Positions 7,916 to 16,239 of a stretch of 64,000 nucleotides of DNA are shown here, in pieces. The position numbers and the translations under genes were made by a program. Within the stretch, counting starts at the first letter, position 1. Every line of letters begins with the position of its first letter. Under the pieces are notes generated by a model. It ran no database searches. It had not been told where the DNA came from and was given only the letters and a program-made list of their open reading frames with translations. Source of the DNA: CAXSBR01 sp964252015 (GTDB lineage: Bacteria; Actinomycetota; Actinomycetes; Mycobacteriales; Jatrophihabitantaceae); assembly GCA_964252015.1 (NCBI GenBank), contig CAXULW010000019.1, positions 7,070 to 71,069 of the forward strand, read 5' to 3'.

Positions 7916-9244
7916 CTAGGCCGTACCCGTGGCCAGGTCGCGCAGGCGGGTGAAGACGCGTTCCTCGGAGCGCAGCCCGTCGTGCTCGAACTCGTTGGTC
8001 ACCCACGGTCGTAACCCGGGCACCGCGGCGGCCGTCTGCAGCGATAGTTGGGCGTCGACGTAGAGATCGTCGTAGTAGATGGCGGCGGCGACCGGAACCT
8101 CGTTGTGGGCCAGCACTTCAGGGTCGTAGAGGTCGGGCCAGTCGCTCTTGGCGTTGAGCAGTTCCATGGCTCCGGCAAAGGGCTTGAGCGCGGATTCGTC
8201 GCGGAAGATGGAAGGTTCCTTCATCTCGCCGGTGAGGCAAAGATCGTCGGCGTCCGGGGACACGGCCGGGAACTCGGCGCGGACGCGGTGGGCGGCCCAC
8301 CGTGACGCGGTGCCCGAGCAGTAGATGACCTCCTGGAGCACGGCGTACAGCGGCCCGTCCAGGTGGGAGGTTTGGTGCTCGACGTCGAGCAGGAACGCCG
8401 ACGCGACATCATGACCGTCGAACGCGGTCTCCAGCAGGTAGTGGACTTCAGCGAAGCCGTAGCTCATCCCCAACCCGATACCCAATGATTGCAGGCGTTC
8501 CACCGTCAGCGGGTCACCTCCGGGTAGGCGAAGTGGATCGTCGTCCGGACGAGACCGGATCACGTCGCGAAGTCGGTTCAGCACGCTCTGGTCGCCTGGG
8601 TAACGGCGGAAGTGTTCGGCGTTCTTGGCCAGGACGCGCGGCCAGGTACGCCGGTATACGTCCTCGGCGGTCGCGGTCAGTCCCGGTACACCGCCGGTGA
8701 TCAGGCACTCGGCCAACCCGTGCGGGGCCAGCGACAGGTAGGTCAGCGTGCAGAAGCCGCCGTAACTCTGGCCCAGCGTGGTCCACGGGCGCCCGCCGGC
8801 GACGGTGGCGCGCAGAATTTCGGCGTCGCGCACGATCGCATCGGCCCGGAAGTAGCTGAGGTAGTCGGCCAGCGCGTCATCGTCGGCGAAGCGACCCGGG
8901 GTGCGGTCGGTGACCGGCGTGGACAGCCCGGTGCCGCGCTGGTCCAGGAGCAGAACGCGGTAGTTCTTGACCGCCTCGGCGATCCATCCGTCGCGGTGGA
9001 CGGGGCGGGGGGAAGCACCACCCGGTCCGCCCTGCAGGAACAGCAGCCACGGCAGGTCGTCCTGAGCCCGTTCGATCGAGCGCACTTCGCGGGCGAACAC
9101 CGTCACCGTGGGCCCGTCCGGGCGGGAGTGATCCAGTGGCGCTGATACGACGTGTTCCTGCAGCAGCAGGCCGGGCACCGGGCGCGAGTAGACGGTCACC
9201 TGCGCCAGCCTGCCACCGCCTCGATGCGCGCGCGGGGTAAGCAC
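7916..9244 (-). CDS. Alpha/beta hydrolase, proline iminopeptidase-like (S33)
   Basis: This 442-residue serine hydrolase belongs to peptidase family S33. It has the oxyanion motif QGGPGGAS, the DQRGTGLS stretch, the nucleophile elbow GQSYGG, and a catalytic His in NEFEHDGL near the C-terminus. A large cap region separates the nucleophile from the distal Asp/His, as in prolyl aminopeptidases. No signal peptide is visible, so it is probably cytoplasmic. It is convergent with the sulfotransferase and divergent from the secreted protein at 9306. Aminopeptidase specificity is inferred from family only. Confidence 0.85.
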   Translation of the reverse strand: MLTPRAHRGGGRLAQVTVYSRPVPGLLLQEHVVSAPLDHSRPDGPTVTVFAREVRSIERAQDDLPWLLFLQGGPGGASPRPVHRDGWIAEAVKNYRVLLLDQRGTGLSTPVTDRTPGRFADDDALADYLSYFRADAIVRDAEILRATVAGGRPWTTLGQSYGGFCTLTYLSLAPHGLAECLITGGVPGLTATAEDVYRRTWPRVLAKNAEHFRRYPGDQSVLNRLRDVIRSRPDDDPLRLPGGDPLTVERLQSLGIGLGMSYGFAEVHYLLETAFDGHDVASAFLLDVEHQTSHLDGPLYAVLQEVIYCSGTASRWAAHRVRAEFPAVSPDADDLCLTGEMKEPSIFRDESALKPFAGAMELLNAKSDWPDLYDPEVLAHNEVPVAAAIYYDDLYVDAQLSLQTAAAVPGLRPWVTNEFEHDGLRSEERVFTRLRDLATGTA

Positions 9245-9305
9245 GGATGGACGGGTATGGAGCTAACATCGGCTCACCCCCCCGCTCGGCCGTCTGGAGT
9301 TGGCA

Positions 9306-10823
9306 ATGAGCGTTTTTCGCGCAGTGGGCGTCGGGGTCGCGGCTCTCGTGCTTCTGGGGGCGGCTGGGATTGTCGGCACGGATTCGGTGGCGTCCGCTTC
9401 GGGCGCCTCGGCCGCGGCCGGCGCAGGGACGTTCGTCTCGGTGGCGCCGACGCGGATCATGGACTCGAGCAGATCGCTGGGGGCACGAGCACCGTTGCCG
9501 CACGGGGTCACGACGTTGCACGTGCTCGGTGGGGCGGTGCCTGCTTCGGCGCAGGTGACGGCGGTGGTGGTCACGGTGACGGTCAGTGCGCCGGCGGCGA
9601 GCGGCTATCTGACCGTGTACCAGGACGGGGGCACGCGGCCGGGCACATCGAACGTGAACTTCGCCGCCGGCCGTTCGCAGGCCGACCAGGTGTACGCGCC
9701 GGTCGGGGCGAACGGTGACATCGATCTGTACAACGGATCCGCCGGCGCCATGCGCGTGCTGGTGGACGTGACGGGCTATTTCGCGCAGGTCGCGAACGCG
9801 CCGGCGGGGTCGTTCGTCGCGCTGACCCCGCGCCGGGCGCTCGACACCCGGTCCCCGTCCGGTGGCGGGGCCTTGCCCGGGCACTCGACGCGGGCGGTGC
9901 AGCTGACCGGAGTGGGATCGACTCCCGTCGGTGGGGCTTCGGCGGTGGCGTTCACCCTGACCGCGCTCTCGCCCACCGCAGGGGGGTACCTGAGCGTCTA
10001 TGCGGCGGGCCGCGCTCGGCCGGGCACGTCGAACGTGGACTTCGCTACGCATCAGGCGGTGGGAAACCTGGTGGTGGCGTCGGTCGGTACCGGGGGGAAG
10101 GTCGACGTCTACAACGGGTCGGCCGGGTCGGTGCAGTTGGTCGTCGACGTGCAGGGCTACTTCGTGTCCGGAACCCCACGGCTGGGTGGCACCTACGTCC
10201 CCGTCCCGCCCACCCGCGTCTTCTCCGAACGCAGCGTGGCCGCCCGGGACACGTTCGGCTACGACAATTACCTCGCTCCGCCCGTGTTCCCGGACGATGT
10301 CGTCGGGAGCGAGGTCGTCAACCTGACCGCTTCGGGGGTCAGCGCCAGCGGGTTTGCGGTCGCCTACCGGACCGACAAACCGCGCCCGTCTGCGGTCTCG
10401 ACCATGAACCTGACCCGCGGGTTCGTGACGGCCGGGCTCACCCAGACGCCTGGGGGCACGATCTACAACGGCACGGCCGCGTCCGTTCGGTTCACCGGCG
10501 ACTTCTTCGGGTATTACGTCGCTCCGGCGGGCATCGGCGCGCTCACCGGCCACATCACCGACGCGAGTACCCACCGCGGCATCGGCCACATCCTCGTCAC
10601 CCTGCTCTTGCTACGCCAGGAGGGTCTGGATCAATCCGAAACCACGTACACCCAGGTCACCACCGCGGCGGACGGGTCGTACGCCTTCCCAGCGCCTACG
10701 CCGGGAACACATTTTTCCTGTGCGCGAATACGCTGCACGCCGTTCAGCCGAATGCGGCTACCGGCTACCCGAACGAGTGTTATGGCGCCACGTCGGCTGA
10801 TCCGACGAAAGCAACCGCGGTGA
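9306..10823 (+). CDS. Secreted VDVxGYF-repeat protein, 5' part of a frameshifted gene
   Basis: ATG 9306 follows a GGAG at 9296-9299. A signal peptide (hydrophobic stretch VGVGVAALVLLGAAG) leads into about 430 residues holding three related beta-rich repeats of roughly 130-150 residues. Each repeat ends in a VDVxGYF-type motif (VDVTGYFAQ, VDVQGYFVS, GDFFGYYVA) and contains YNGSAG or YNGTAA. A carboxypeptidase-regulatory-like domain then starts (GHITDASTHRGIGHI). From about residue 470 the translation loses family character because a single base is missing in the T5 run at 10712-10716. Restoring it joins this part to the reading frame at 10820-11815. The intact protein would be about 836 residues, secreted, function unknown. 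Confidence 0.7.
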   Translation: MSVFRAVGVGVAALVLLGAAGIVGTDSVASASGASAAAGAGTFVSVAPTRIMDSSRSLGARAPLPHGVTTLHVLGGAVPASAQVTAVVVTVTVSAPAASGYLTVYQDGGTRPGTSNVNFAAGRSQADQVYAPVGANGDIDLYNGSAGAMRVLVDVTGYFAQVANAPAGSFVALTPRRALDTRSPSGGGALPGHSTRAVQLTGVGSTPVGGASAVAFTLTALSPTAGGYLSVYAAGRARPGTSNVDFATHQAVGNLVVASVGTGGKVDVYNGSAGSVQLVVDVQGYFVSGTPRLGGTYVPVPPTRVFSERSVAARDTFGYDNYLAPPVFPDDVVGSEVVNLTASGVSASGFAVAYRTDKPRPSAVSTMNLTRGFVTAGLTQTPGGTIYNGTAASVRFTGDFFGYYVAPAGIGALTGHITDASTHRGIGHILVTLLLLRQEGLDQSETTYTQVTTAADGSYAFPAPTPGTHFSCARIRCTPFSRMRLPATRTSVMAPRRLIRRKQPR

Positions 10824-11815
10824 CGCTCACCGGCGGGTCGACCACGACCATCGACCTCGCGCTGCCGCAGATCGCCGCGGGGACGGTGCGCGGGACGGTC
10901 ACGAACGCCGCGGGTACCGAACTCGCGGGCGTCGGGGTGACGCTCACCCTCCACGGCGCCACCCCGTCACCAGGCCCGCTCGTCACCGACGGCTCCGGGG
11001 CCTACTACGCCGAACTCGCGCCGGGTTCATACGACCTGTGCTTCGACCCGGACCGCGTGCCGAAGGGGAGCACTCCGTACGGATACGCGCCCGTGTGCCG
11101 AACGCTGACCGTCACCGCCGGTGCGACGGTGTCCGGCGATCAGGTCATCCCCGCGTACGGCAGCATCTCCGGTCGGGTCACCACGAGCACCGGCAAGGCC
11201 GTCAGCTCCGGCGCGGTCGAGGCGTTCCTGCCGAACGGTGGCCCCGCCGGCGGGGTCGAGCTCAGCTCTACCGGTACCTTCACGATTCCCACCCTCGCTC
11301 CCGGCTCCTACACGGTGTGCGTGGCCACGGGTGCAGCGTCGCTGCCGCCGTACGGCTATGCCGATGAGTGCTACCAGAACGTGCTTTGGCCAGAGGGATT
11401 GTGGAGCGACATCCCCGCCGGCACTACCCCGGTCGTCGTGGCCTCCGGTGCCAACTCGGCCATCAACACCATGGTTTTGCCGCCGGACGGTGCGATCTCC
11501 GGCCGGGTCACCGATTCACACGGCACGCCGATCACCAAGGGCGTCGACGTCGATGTGTATGACCCCGCGAACGGGGCCGAGGCCGGGCAGGCCCAGGTCG
11601 ATGCACACGGGGTCTACACCGTGATCGGGCTGCCCGCCTCGAGCACCGGATACACCGTCTGCTTCATTGCCCAGCGGTCCGGACTTGCGCCGGTCGGGCA
11701 GTGTTACCGCGGCGTCGCGTGGAACACGGCCCCGCCTACGCCAGCCGGCACGACGCCAGTCTCAGTCTCCTCCGGGGCCGTTCATCTCGGCGTGGACGCG
11801 GTTCTGCCTATCTAG
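10820..11815 (+). CDS. Carboxypeptidase-regulatory-like repeat protein, 3' part of the frameshifted gene
   Basis: These 331 residues continue the protein that begins at 9306. Recognisable coding in this frame reaches upstream to 10712 (FFLCANTL, then YPNECYGAT), so the formal GTG at 10820 is probably not a real start. It holds three or more beta-sandwich repeats of the carboxypeptidase regulatory/SdrD type, marked by GTVRGTVTNAAG, GSISGRVTTSTG and GAISGRVTDSHG. Paired PYGYA and ECY segments recur. No sortase motif or transmembrane anchor is seen at the C-terminus. If the shift is real the gene is a pseudogene, or it relies on -1 slippage. Confidence 0.65.
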   Translation: MTLTGGSTTTIDLALPQIAAGTVRGTVTNAAGTELAGVGVTLTLHGATPSPGPLVTDGSGAYYAELAPGSYDLCFDPDRVPKGSTPYGYAPVCRTLTVTAGATVSGDQVIPAYGSISGRVTTSTGKAVSSGAVEAFLPNGGPAGGVELSSTGTFTIPTLAPGSYTVCVATGAASLPPYGYADECYQNVLWPEGLWSDIPAGTTPVVVASGANSAINTMVLPPDGAISGRVTDSHGTPITKGVDVDVYDPANGAEAGQAQVDAHGVYTVIGLPASSTGYTVCFIAQRSGLAPVGQCYRGVAWNTAPPTPAGTTPVSVSSGAVHLGVDAVLPI

Positions 11816-11872
11816 CGGGGAGCTGAAGCGTTCTCGTCGGTGCCCGGACGTGAGCCTTGAGCCCGCAGCGCG

Positions 11873-12460
11873 TCAGCGGTCGAAGGGGAGGTGGCGGCCG
11901 AGGATGGCGAAGGGACGGACCTCGCCCGGGAAATAGTGGCGGCGGGCGAGGTCGATGAAGCCCATCCGACGGTAGAGGTGCATGGCCGTGGTGTCGGCGT
12001 CCGGCGTGGACAGCAGCATGGTGCGGTGGGGTAGTCCGCTGGCCAGCGATTCCAGGAGCGCGCGACCGACGCCGCGGCCCTGCGCGGACGGGTGCACGTG
12101 CAACTCGGACAGCTCGAACGCGTCGGTCATCCACTGCGCGGCTTGATCGTCGGTGAGCGCCTCCCGGACCATCTCGTGCCACCACTGGCCGTGTTCGCTC
12201 AGGTAGCCGTACCCGAACCCGATCAGCCGGTCCTGCTGGTCGAACGCGGCCCGGGCGGCGAAGTGTGGAAACGTGGACTGGCTGCGGGCCGATCGCGCTC
12301 GCACGACGCCGGCCTGGGCCACGTACCCCATCGCCTCGGCGTAGATGGCCATGGCGTCTTCGGCGTAGCGGTGGAACTGGTCCGCGCTCCACACCTCGAT
12401 GCGCAGACGCGCGGCGTCGGCCACGGTGGGCAAGCTTAGAGGCTGTGGGATCGTGTTCAT
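11873..12460 (-). CDS. GNAT family N-acetyltransferase (Rv2170-like)
   Basis: This is a 195-residue GCN5-related acetyltransferase. The acetyl-CoA loop is VHPSAQGRGVGRALLESL (motif A), and the end of the fold is AMHLYRRMGFIDL. It resembles Rv2170 of M. tuberculosis, which lies in the same relative position between the Rv2172c and Rv2169c homologues. ATG 12460 is preferred to an upstream ATG because it gives MNTIPQPL followed directly by the fold. It is 32 bp downstream of cysH on the same strand and may be read from that operon. The acceptor is unknown. Confidence 0.85.
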   Translation of the reverse strand: MNTIPQPLSLPTVADAARLRIEVWSADQFHRYAEDAMAIYAEAMGYVAQAGVVRARSARSQSTFPHFAARAAFDQQDRLIGFGYGYLSEHGQWWHEMVREALTDDQAAQWMTDAFELSELHVHPSAQGRGVGRALLESLASGLPHRTMLLSTPDADTTAMHLYRRMGFIDLARRHYFPGEVRPFAILGRHLPFDR

Positions 12461-12492
12461 GCGCGCAGGCCGATCGAATCGTGCTGACCGGC

Positions 12493-13194
12493 TCAGACGT
12501 GCAGTCCGCACTCGACCTTGGCGAATCCAGCCCAGCGTCCGGACCGCGAGTCGTCACCGACGGATTTGGCCGTGCACGGCTCGCAGCCGACCGAGCCGTA
12601 TCCCTCGGACAGGATCGGGTTGACCAGGATGTTGTGCTCGACGATGTAGGCGTCGACGTCGTCCTGGCTCCAGGTGGCGATCGGGTTGATCTTGACCAAC
12701 CCGCGGTGGGCGTCCCAGTGCACCACCTTCGTACGCGACCGGCTGAACGACTCGTCCCGGCGCAATCCCGCGGTCCATGCCGCATACGGCGCCAACGCGG
12801 TGCCCAGCGGGGTGACCTTGCGCATCGCGCAGCACTTGTCGGGGTCGCGGGCGAAAAGATCAGGTCCGTACTGCGCGTCCTGCTCGGCCACGGTCAGCTC
12901 GGGGGTGATCGTGCGGAGCGTGATCGGCATGGTCGCTTTGACCGCGTCCCGGGTGCCGATGGTCTCGGCGAAGTGGTACCCGGTGTCGAGGAAGATCACG
13001 TCCACGCCCGGCTGCACGCGCGAGGCCAGGTGCGGGACGACCGCGTCGGCCATGGACGATGCGACACACCACGACGGCCCGAACTCGGCCGAAGCCCATT
13101 CCAGGATCTCGAGCGCCGGCGCCCCCTCGAACTCACGGCCGGCCCAGTCGGCCAGATCGGCCAACCGGCCATGCTCGGACGCAGGCGCGCTCAT
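12493..13194 (-). CDS. cysH: Adenylylsulfate (APS) reductase, 4Fe-4S type
   Basis: This 233-residue assimilatory reductase makes sulfite from APS. The two cysteine pairs that bind a 4Fe-4S cluster are present (KCCAMRK and GCEPC), and the catalytic Cys is in the C-terminal ECGLHV. The iron-sulfur pairs mark the APS-reducing rather than PAPS-reducing subtype. ATG 13194 overlaps the stop of the upstream zinc-ribbon gene (ATGA), which indicates translational coupling. The order sir, small protein, cysH matches the sulfur operon of Streptomyces. Confidence 0.92.
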   Translation of the reverse strand: MSAPASEHGRLADLADWAGREFEGAPALEILEWASAEFGPSWCVASSMADAVVPHLASRVQPGVDVIFLDTGYHFAETIGTRDAVKATMPITLRTITPELTVAEQDAQYGPDLFARDPDKCCAMRKVTPLGTALAPYAAWTAGLRRDESFSRSRTKVVHWDAHRGLVKINPIATWSQDDVDAYIVEHNILVNPILSEGYGSVGCEPCTAKSVGDDSRSGRWAGFAKVECGLHV

Positions 13195-13388
13195 GCTTTC
13201 TCTCCGGTGTTCACGAGTGCGGAACGGTTGACAAGTCCCAGGTATTTCAAGGCAAACGCCCGCTGGCAGGAATTGCAGCGCCATTGCCCGTGGCCAGCCG
13301 ACCCGTCGGTGGGGTCAAACGGACGGATGTCCTCATCGCCGCAGTACGCGCAGTAGAACGGCGCCGCATGCCCAGTGGGAGCGCTCAC
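13191..13388 (-). CDS. Small zinc-ribbon protein of the sulfite reductase operon
   Basis: This 65-residue protein has two Cys pairs, CAYCGDE and CNSCQRAF, about 23 residues apart, giving a zinc ribbon. Homologues between sir and cysH in other actinobacteria are often mislabelled as insertion element proteins; nothing here suggests transposition. GTG 13388 is the first available start after the sir gene, with a weak upstream CAGGTG. The ATGA overlap with cysH ties its translation to that of the reductase. A role in delivering iron or sulfide, or in regulation, is conceivable but not shown. Confidence 0.75.
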   Translation of the reverse strand: MSAPTGHAAPFYCAYCGDEDIRPFDPTDGSAGHGQWRCNSCQRAFALKYLGLVNRSALVNTGEKA

Positions 13389-13428
13389 TGTGACACCTGC
13401 TCTTCGCGCAAGCGCTCATCGCGTTGTT

Positions 13429-13473
13429 CGCTCCGCTCCTCGGGCGCTGAAAAGCGCGCCCTGCGATGCTCAC
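13429..13473 (-). repeat. Dispersed repeat, copy A (in the gap after sir)
   Basis: Read on the minus strand, the element begins GTGAGCATCGCAG two bases after the sir TGA and ends CGAGGAGCGGAGCG. Its interior forms a hairpin (GGGCGC, 13442-13447, with GCGCCC, 13456-13461). A second copy with the same two ends but a different interior lies at 52354-52394. The ends share 13 of 13 and 13 of 14 bases. It occupies most of the 85-bp gap between sir and the zinc-ribbon gene. Confidence 0.6.
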
Positions 13474-15231
13474 TCACACCAGCCACTCCTCGTCCGCGCG
13501 CGTCACGTACGAGGCGAAGGACTCGCCGTCGCTGCGGCGCTCGGTGTAGCCGCGCAGAACGCGTTCGGCGTACACCGGGGCCTCATCGGCGGTGACCTTC
13601 AGCCCGCGGAACTTGCGTCCGAAGGCGGCCTCGGTGCCCAGCTGGCCGCCGAGGTGCACCTGGAACGCTTCCACGTCGGCACCGTCGGCGTCGCGGGCGA
13701 TGATGCCCTTGAACCCGATGTCGGCCACCTGGAAGCGGGCGCACGAGTTCGGGCAGCCGTTGACGTTGACGGTGATCGGGGTGTCGAACTCCGGCAGCCG
13801 CTGCTCGAGTTCGGTGCGGATGACTTCGGCCCGCGCCTTGGTCTCGACGATGGCCAGCTTGCAGAACTCGATGCCGGTGCACGCGATCGTGCCGCGGTGG
13901 AAGGCCGACGGTCGTGCCGCCAGCCCGATCGCGTCGAGTTCGGTGATCAGCTCTTCCACGTTGGCCTCGGGTACGTCCAGCACCACCAGGCCCTGCTGCG
14001 CCGTGGTGGACACCCGTCCGCCGCCCAGACGCAGGCTGAGGTCGGCGAGCGCGGCGAGCGCGGTGCCGCTGGTGCGCCCGGACTTGGTGGTGACGCCGAC
14101 CGCGTTGAGGCCGTTGCGTTGCGGTTGAACGCCGACGTGGTCGCGGTTGGCCGGTGACGGGCCCGGCCCCGGACCGTCGGGAAGGCGGAAGCCGAGGTAC
14201 TCCTTCTCCATCACCTCGCGAAACTTCTCCGTGCCCCAGTCGGCGACCAGGAACTTCAGGCGGGCGTGGTTGCGTGAGCGGCGGTAACCGTAGTCGCGGA
14301 AGACGGACGCCACCGCGGACCAGACGTCGCTGACCTGCTCGGGACGCACGTACACACCCAGGCGCTGGGCGAACATGGGGTTGGTGGACAGGCCGCCGCC
14401 GACCCACAGGTCGAAGCCTGGGGTCCCGTCGGCATCGGCTACCCCGACGAACGAGACGTCGTTGATCTCGTGGTTGGTGCAGTGCTGGGTGCACCCCGAG
14501 ATCGAGGTCTTGAACTTGCGGGGCAGGTTGGAGAAGGCCGGGTCGCCGAGATACTTGTCGACGGTGGCGCGCAGCGCGGGCAATCCGTTGATCACGGCGT
14601 CGGCAGTCTCGCCCTCGAGCGGGCACGAGAGCATGACGCGCGGAGTGTCGCCGCAGGCCTCCGTCGTGCTCAGGCCGATGCCCTCGAGCTGTTCCCAGAT
14701 GGCGGGCATGTCTTCAACGCGGATCCAGTGCAGCTGCACGTTCTGCCGGTCGGTGATGTCAGCGACGTCACGGCCGTACCTGGTCGCGATATTGGCGATG
14801 ACCCGCAGCTGCCCGGCCGAAAGGCGCCCGCCGTCGATGCGGATGCGGAGCATGAAGTACTCGTCCTCGAGCTCCTCCGGCTCCAGGATCGCGGTGCGTC
14901 CGCCGGGGATGCCGGGCGCGCGCTGGGTGTAGAGCCCGTACCAGCGGAAACGCCCGCGCAGGTCACTCGGGTCGATGCCGGCGAAGCCCGTCTTGGAGTA
15001 GATGTCGACGATGCGCTGACGCACGGCCAGGCCGTCGCTATCACGCTTGGCGCGCTCGTTCGGGTTCAACGGTTCGCGGTACCCCAACGCCCACTGACCC
15101 TGGCCGCGACGGGCCGGCTTGGCGGCACGGGCGCTCGCGTTGCGCGTTGCTGAGGGTGCGTTGACGCCGGCCGGCGGTGCGCTGCGCGTGGCCGGCTCTG
15201 CGCTGCGCCGGGCCGGCGTCGGGGCTGACAT
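13474..15231 (-). CDS. sir: Ferredoxin-dependent sulfite reductase (SirA/NirA family)
   Basis: This 585-residue siroheme/4Fe-4S reductase converts sulfite to sulfide. It aligns along its length with M. tuberculosis NirA/SirA. The cluster ligands are CTGIEFC and, further on, CPNSC. RFRWYGLYTQR and EACGDTPRVM contain the Tyr and Cys that form a covalent link beside the siroheme in the mycobacterial enzyme. The first 45 residues are a non-conserved Ala/Pro/Arg tail. Placement with cysH and cysG supports sulfite over nitrite as substrate. The upstream leader peptide at 15354-15419 suggests control by cysteine supply. Confidence 0.92.
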   Translation of the reverse strand: MSAPTPARRSAEPATRSAPPAGVNAPSATRNASARAAKPARRGQGQWALGYREPLNPNERAKRDSDGLAVRQRIVDIYSKTGFAGIDPSDLRGRFRWYGLYTQRAPGIPGGRTAILEPEELEDEYFMLRIRIDGGRLSAGQLRVIANIATRYGRDVADITDRQNVQLHWIRVEDMPAIWEQLEGIGLSTTEACGDTPRVMLSCPLEGETADAVINGLPALRATVDKYLGDPAFSNLPRKFKTSISGCTQHCTNHEINDVSFVGVADADGTPGFDLWVGGGLSTNPMFAQRLGVYVRPEQVSDVWSAVASVFRDYGYRRSRNHARLKFLVADWGTEKFREVMEKEYLGFRLPDGPGPGPSPANRDHVGVQPQRNGLNAVGVTTKSGRTSGTALAALADLSLRLGGGRVSTTAQQGLVVLDVPEANVEELITELDAIGLAARPSAFHRGTIACTGIEFCKLAIVETKARAEVIRTELEQRLPEFDTPITVNVNGCPNSCARFQVADIGFKGIIARDADGADVEAFQVHLGGQLGTEAAFGRKFRGLKVTADEAPVYAERVLRGYTERRSDGESFASYVTRADEEWLV

Positions 15232-15353
15232 GGTTTTCGAGGTCCTTCGGGGGGGTTTAGGGCCGTGATCGGTCCCAGGGGAACAGCCGGACGTCGCGAG
15301 GCAGGGGCTCGAACCGGGTTATGAGCGAACCGGACACGGTTCGACGCCGGACC

Positions 15354-15419
15354 TCAGCGGGTTACAGGCGGCATACAGCCGGTGCCGACCAGACGCATCA
15401 GGTCGACATGGCGACGCAT
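15354..15419 (-). CDS. Probable cysteine-attenuator leader peptide of the sir operon
   Basis: This 21-codon frame (MRRHVDLMRLVGTGC, then MPPVTR) lies 122 bp upstream of sir. It carries the MRxHVDLxRL signature of the actinobacterial leader peptides found before sulfur-assimilation operons, with a Cys codon (TGT, uncommon at this GC) after it. Immediately downstream is a perfect 7-bp hairpin with a 4-base loop (15326-15343, CGAACCG with CGGTTCG). The known model for this family is that ribosome stalling at Cys codons when cysteine is scarce raises downstream expression. Too short for routine gene calling. Confidence 0.6.
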   Translation of the reverse strand: MRRHVDLMRLVGTGCMPPVTR

Positions 15420-15578
15420 CGTCAGATGCAGGTCGCGAGGCTGGTTCACGATGCGATCATCCCACACCTGGCTCCGATGGGGAAATGCCGCCGGTCACAT
15501 CCACCTCAGGGCGCCGCGTCCGCTGTGGCACGATTTACTGTCGATCAACACCTGCCGGCAGATCCTGAGAGGGCCACC

Positions 15579-16160
15579 TTGTCGTCTGCGCCGTCCGTTT
15601 CCGTGGAATCGGCCCCCGTTTCCGGTACTGCCCCGGCCGGCTCCGGTGCCACCATCTGGCTCACCGGGCTGCCCAGCGCGGGCAAGACCACGACCGCCAA
15701 CGCGCTGGCCGAACGGCTGACCGAGCTGGGGCGCCCGGTCGAGATCCTCGACGGTGACGCGGTGCGTCCGGTGCTGTCGCCGGAGCTGGGCTACTCGCGG
15801 GCGGACCGTGACGCCAACGTGGCCAGGATCGGCTGGGTGGCGTCGCGGCTGGCCCGCCACGGCGTCATCGTCATTGCTGCCGTCGTCTCGCCGTTCGCGG
15901 CGGCGCGCGACGGGGTGCGCGCTCGTCACCAGGGACAGGCCCGCTTCTACGAGGTACATATCGCCACCCCGGTCGAGGTCTGCGCGCAACGCGACGTCAA
16001 GGGTCTGTACGCCCGTCAGCGCACCGGCGAGGTGGCCGGGTTGACCGGCATAGACGACGAGTACGAGCCGCCCCTGCACCCCGAGCTCGTCATCGACACA
16101 TCAGCCCGCCCACTGGCGCAATCGGTCGACGACCTCGTCGAGATGCTCGACGCCTCCTGA
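15579..16160 (+). CDS. cysC: Adenylylsulfate (APS) kinase
   Basis: This is a 193-residue APS kinase that makes PAPS from APS and ATP. It has the P-loop GLPSAGKTTTANAL, the DGDAVRP motif, SRADRDANVARIG, and KGLYARQRTGEVAGLTGIDDEYEPP near the C-terminus. TTG 15579 is chosen because GAGAGGG stands 5-8 bases upstream and the P-loop begins about 30 residues in; an upstream in-frame ATG (15321) would add non-conserved sequence across the sir leader. Since the CysH here is of the APS-reducing type, PAPS from this enzyme is more likely for sulfotransferases (for example 6975) than for sulfite production. ATP sulfurylase (cysD/cysN) is not in the window. Confidence 0.88.
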   Translation: MSSAPSVSVESAPVSGTAPAGSGATIWLTGLPSAGKTTTANALAERLTELGRPVEILDGDAVRPVLSPELGYSRADRDANVARIGWVASRLARHGVIVIAAVVSPFAAARDGVRARHQGQARFYEVHIATPVEVCAQRDVKGLYARQRTGEVAGLTGIDDEYEPPLHPELVIDTSARPLAQSVDDLVEMLDAS

Positions 16161-16199
16161 CACTGACGACCCTGACACCGACGACCCTGACACCGACGG
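16158..16199. repeat. 15-bp tandem repeat between cysC and cysG
   Basis: The sequence GACACCGACGACCCT and variants is repeated almost three times directly after the cysC stop codon. The repeat is open in the cysG frame (Asp-Thr-Asp-Asp-Pro units), so it could be an unused or former N-terminal extension of CysG. No upstream start with a binding site was found. Confidence 0.6.
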
Positions 16200-16239
16200 T
16201 CCCCGCTACGCCGTTTCCACGCCGGACCACACTGGAGCG

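Noticed and set aside
10700..10823. Programmed -1 frameshift claimed as certain
   Set aside because: A T5 run is slippery but no downstream structure was identified, and a homopolymer sequencing error or simple mutation is at least as likely.
13191..13388. Insertion-element protein
   Set aside because: The small zinc-ribbon protein is often so named in databases, but there is no transposase domain, no inverted repeats, and its operon place is conserved.
15484..15560. Second leader peptide for cysC on the plus strand
   Set aside because: A GHIHLRAP segment loosely recalls the leader signature, but it has no start codon with a binding site and no Cys run in frame.
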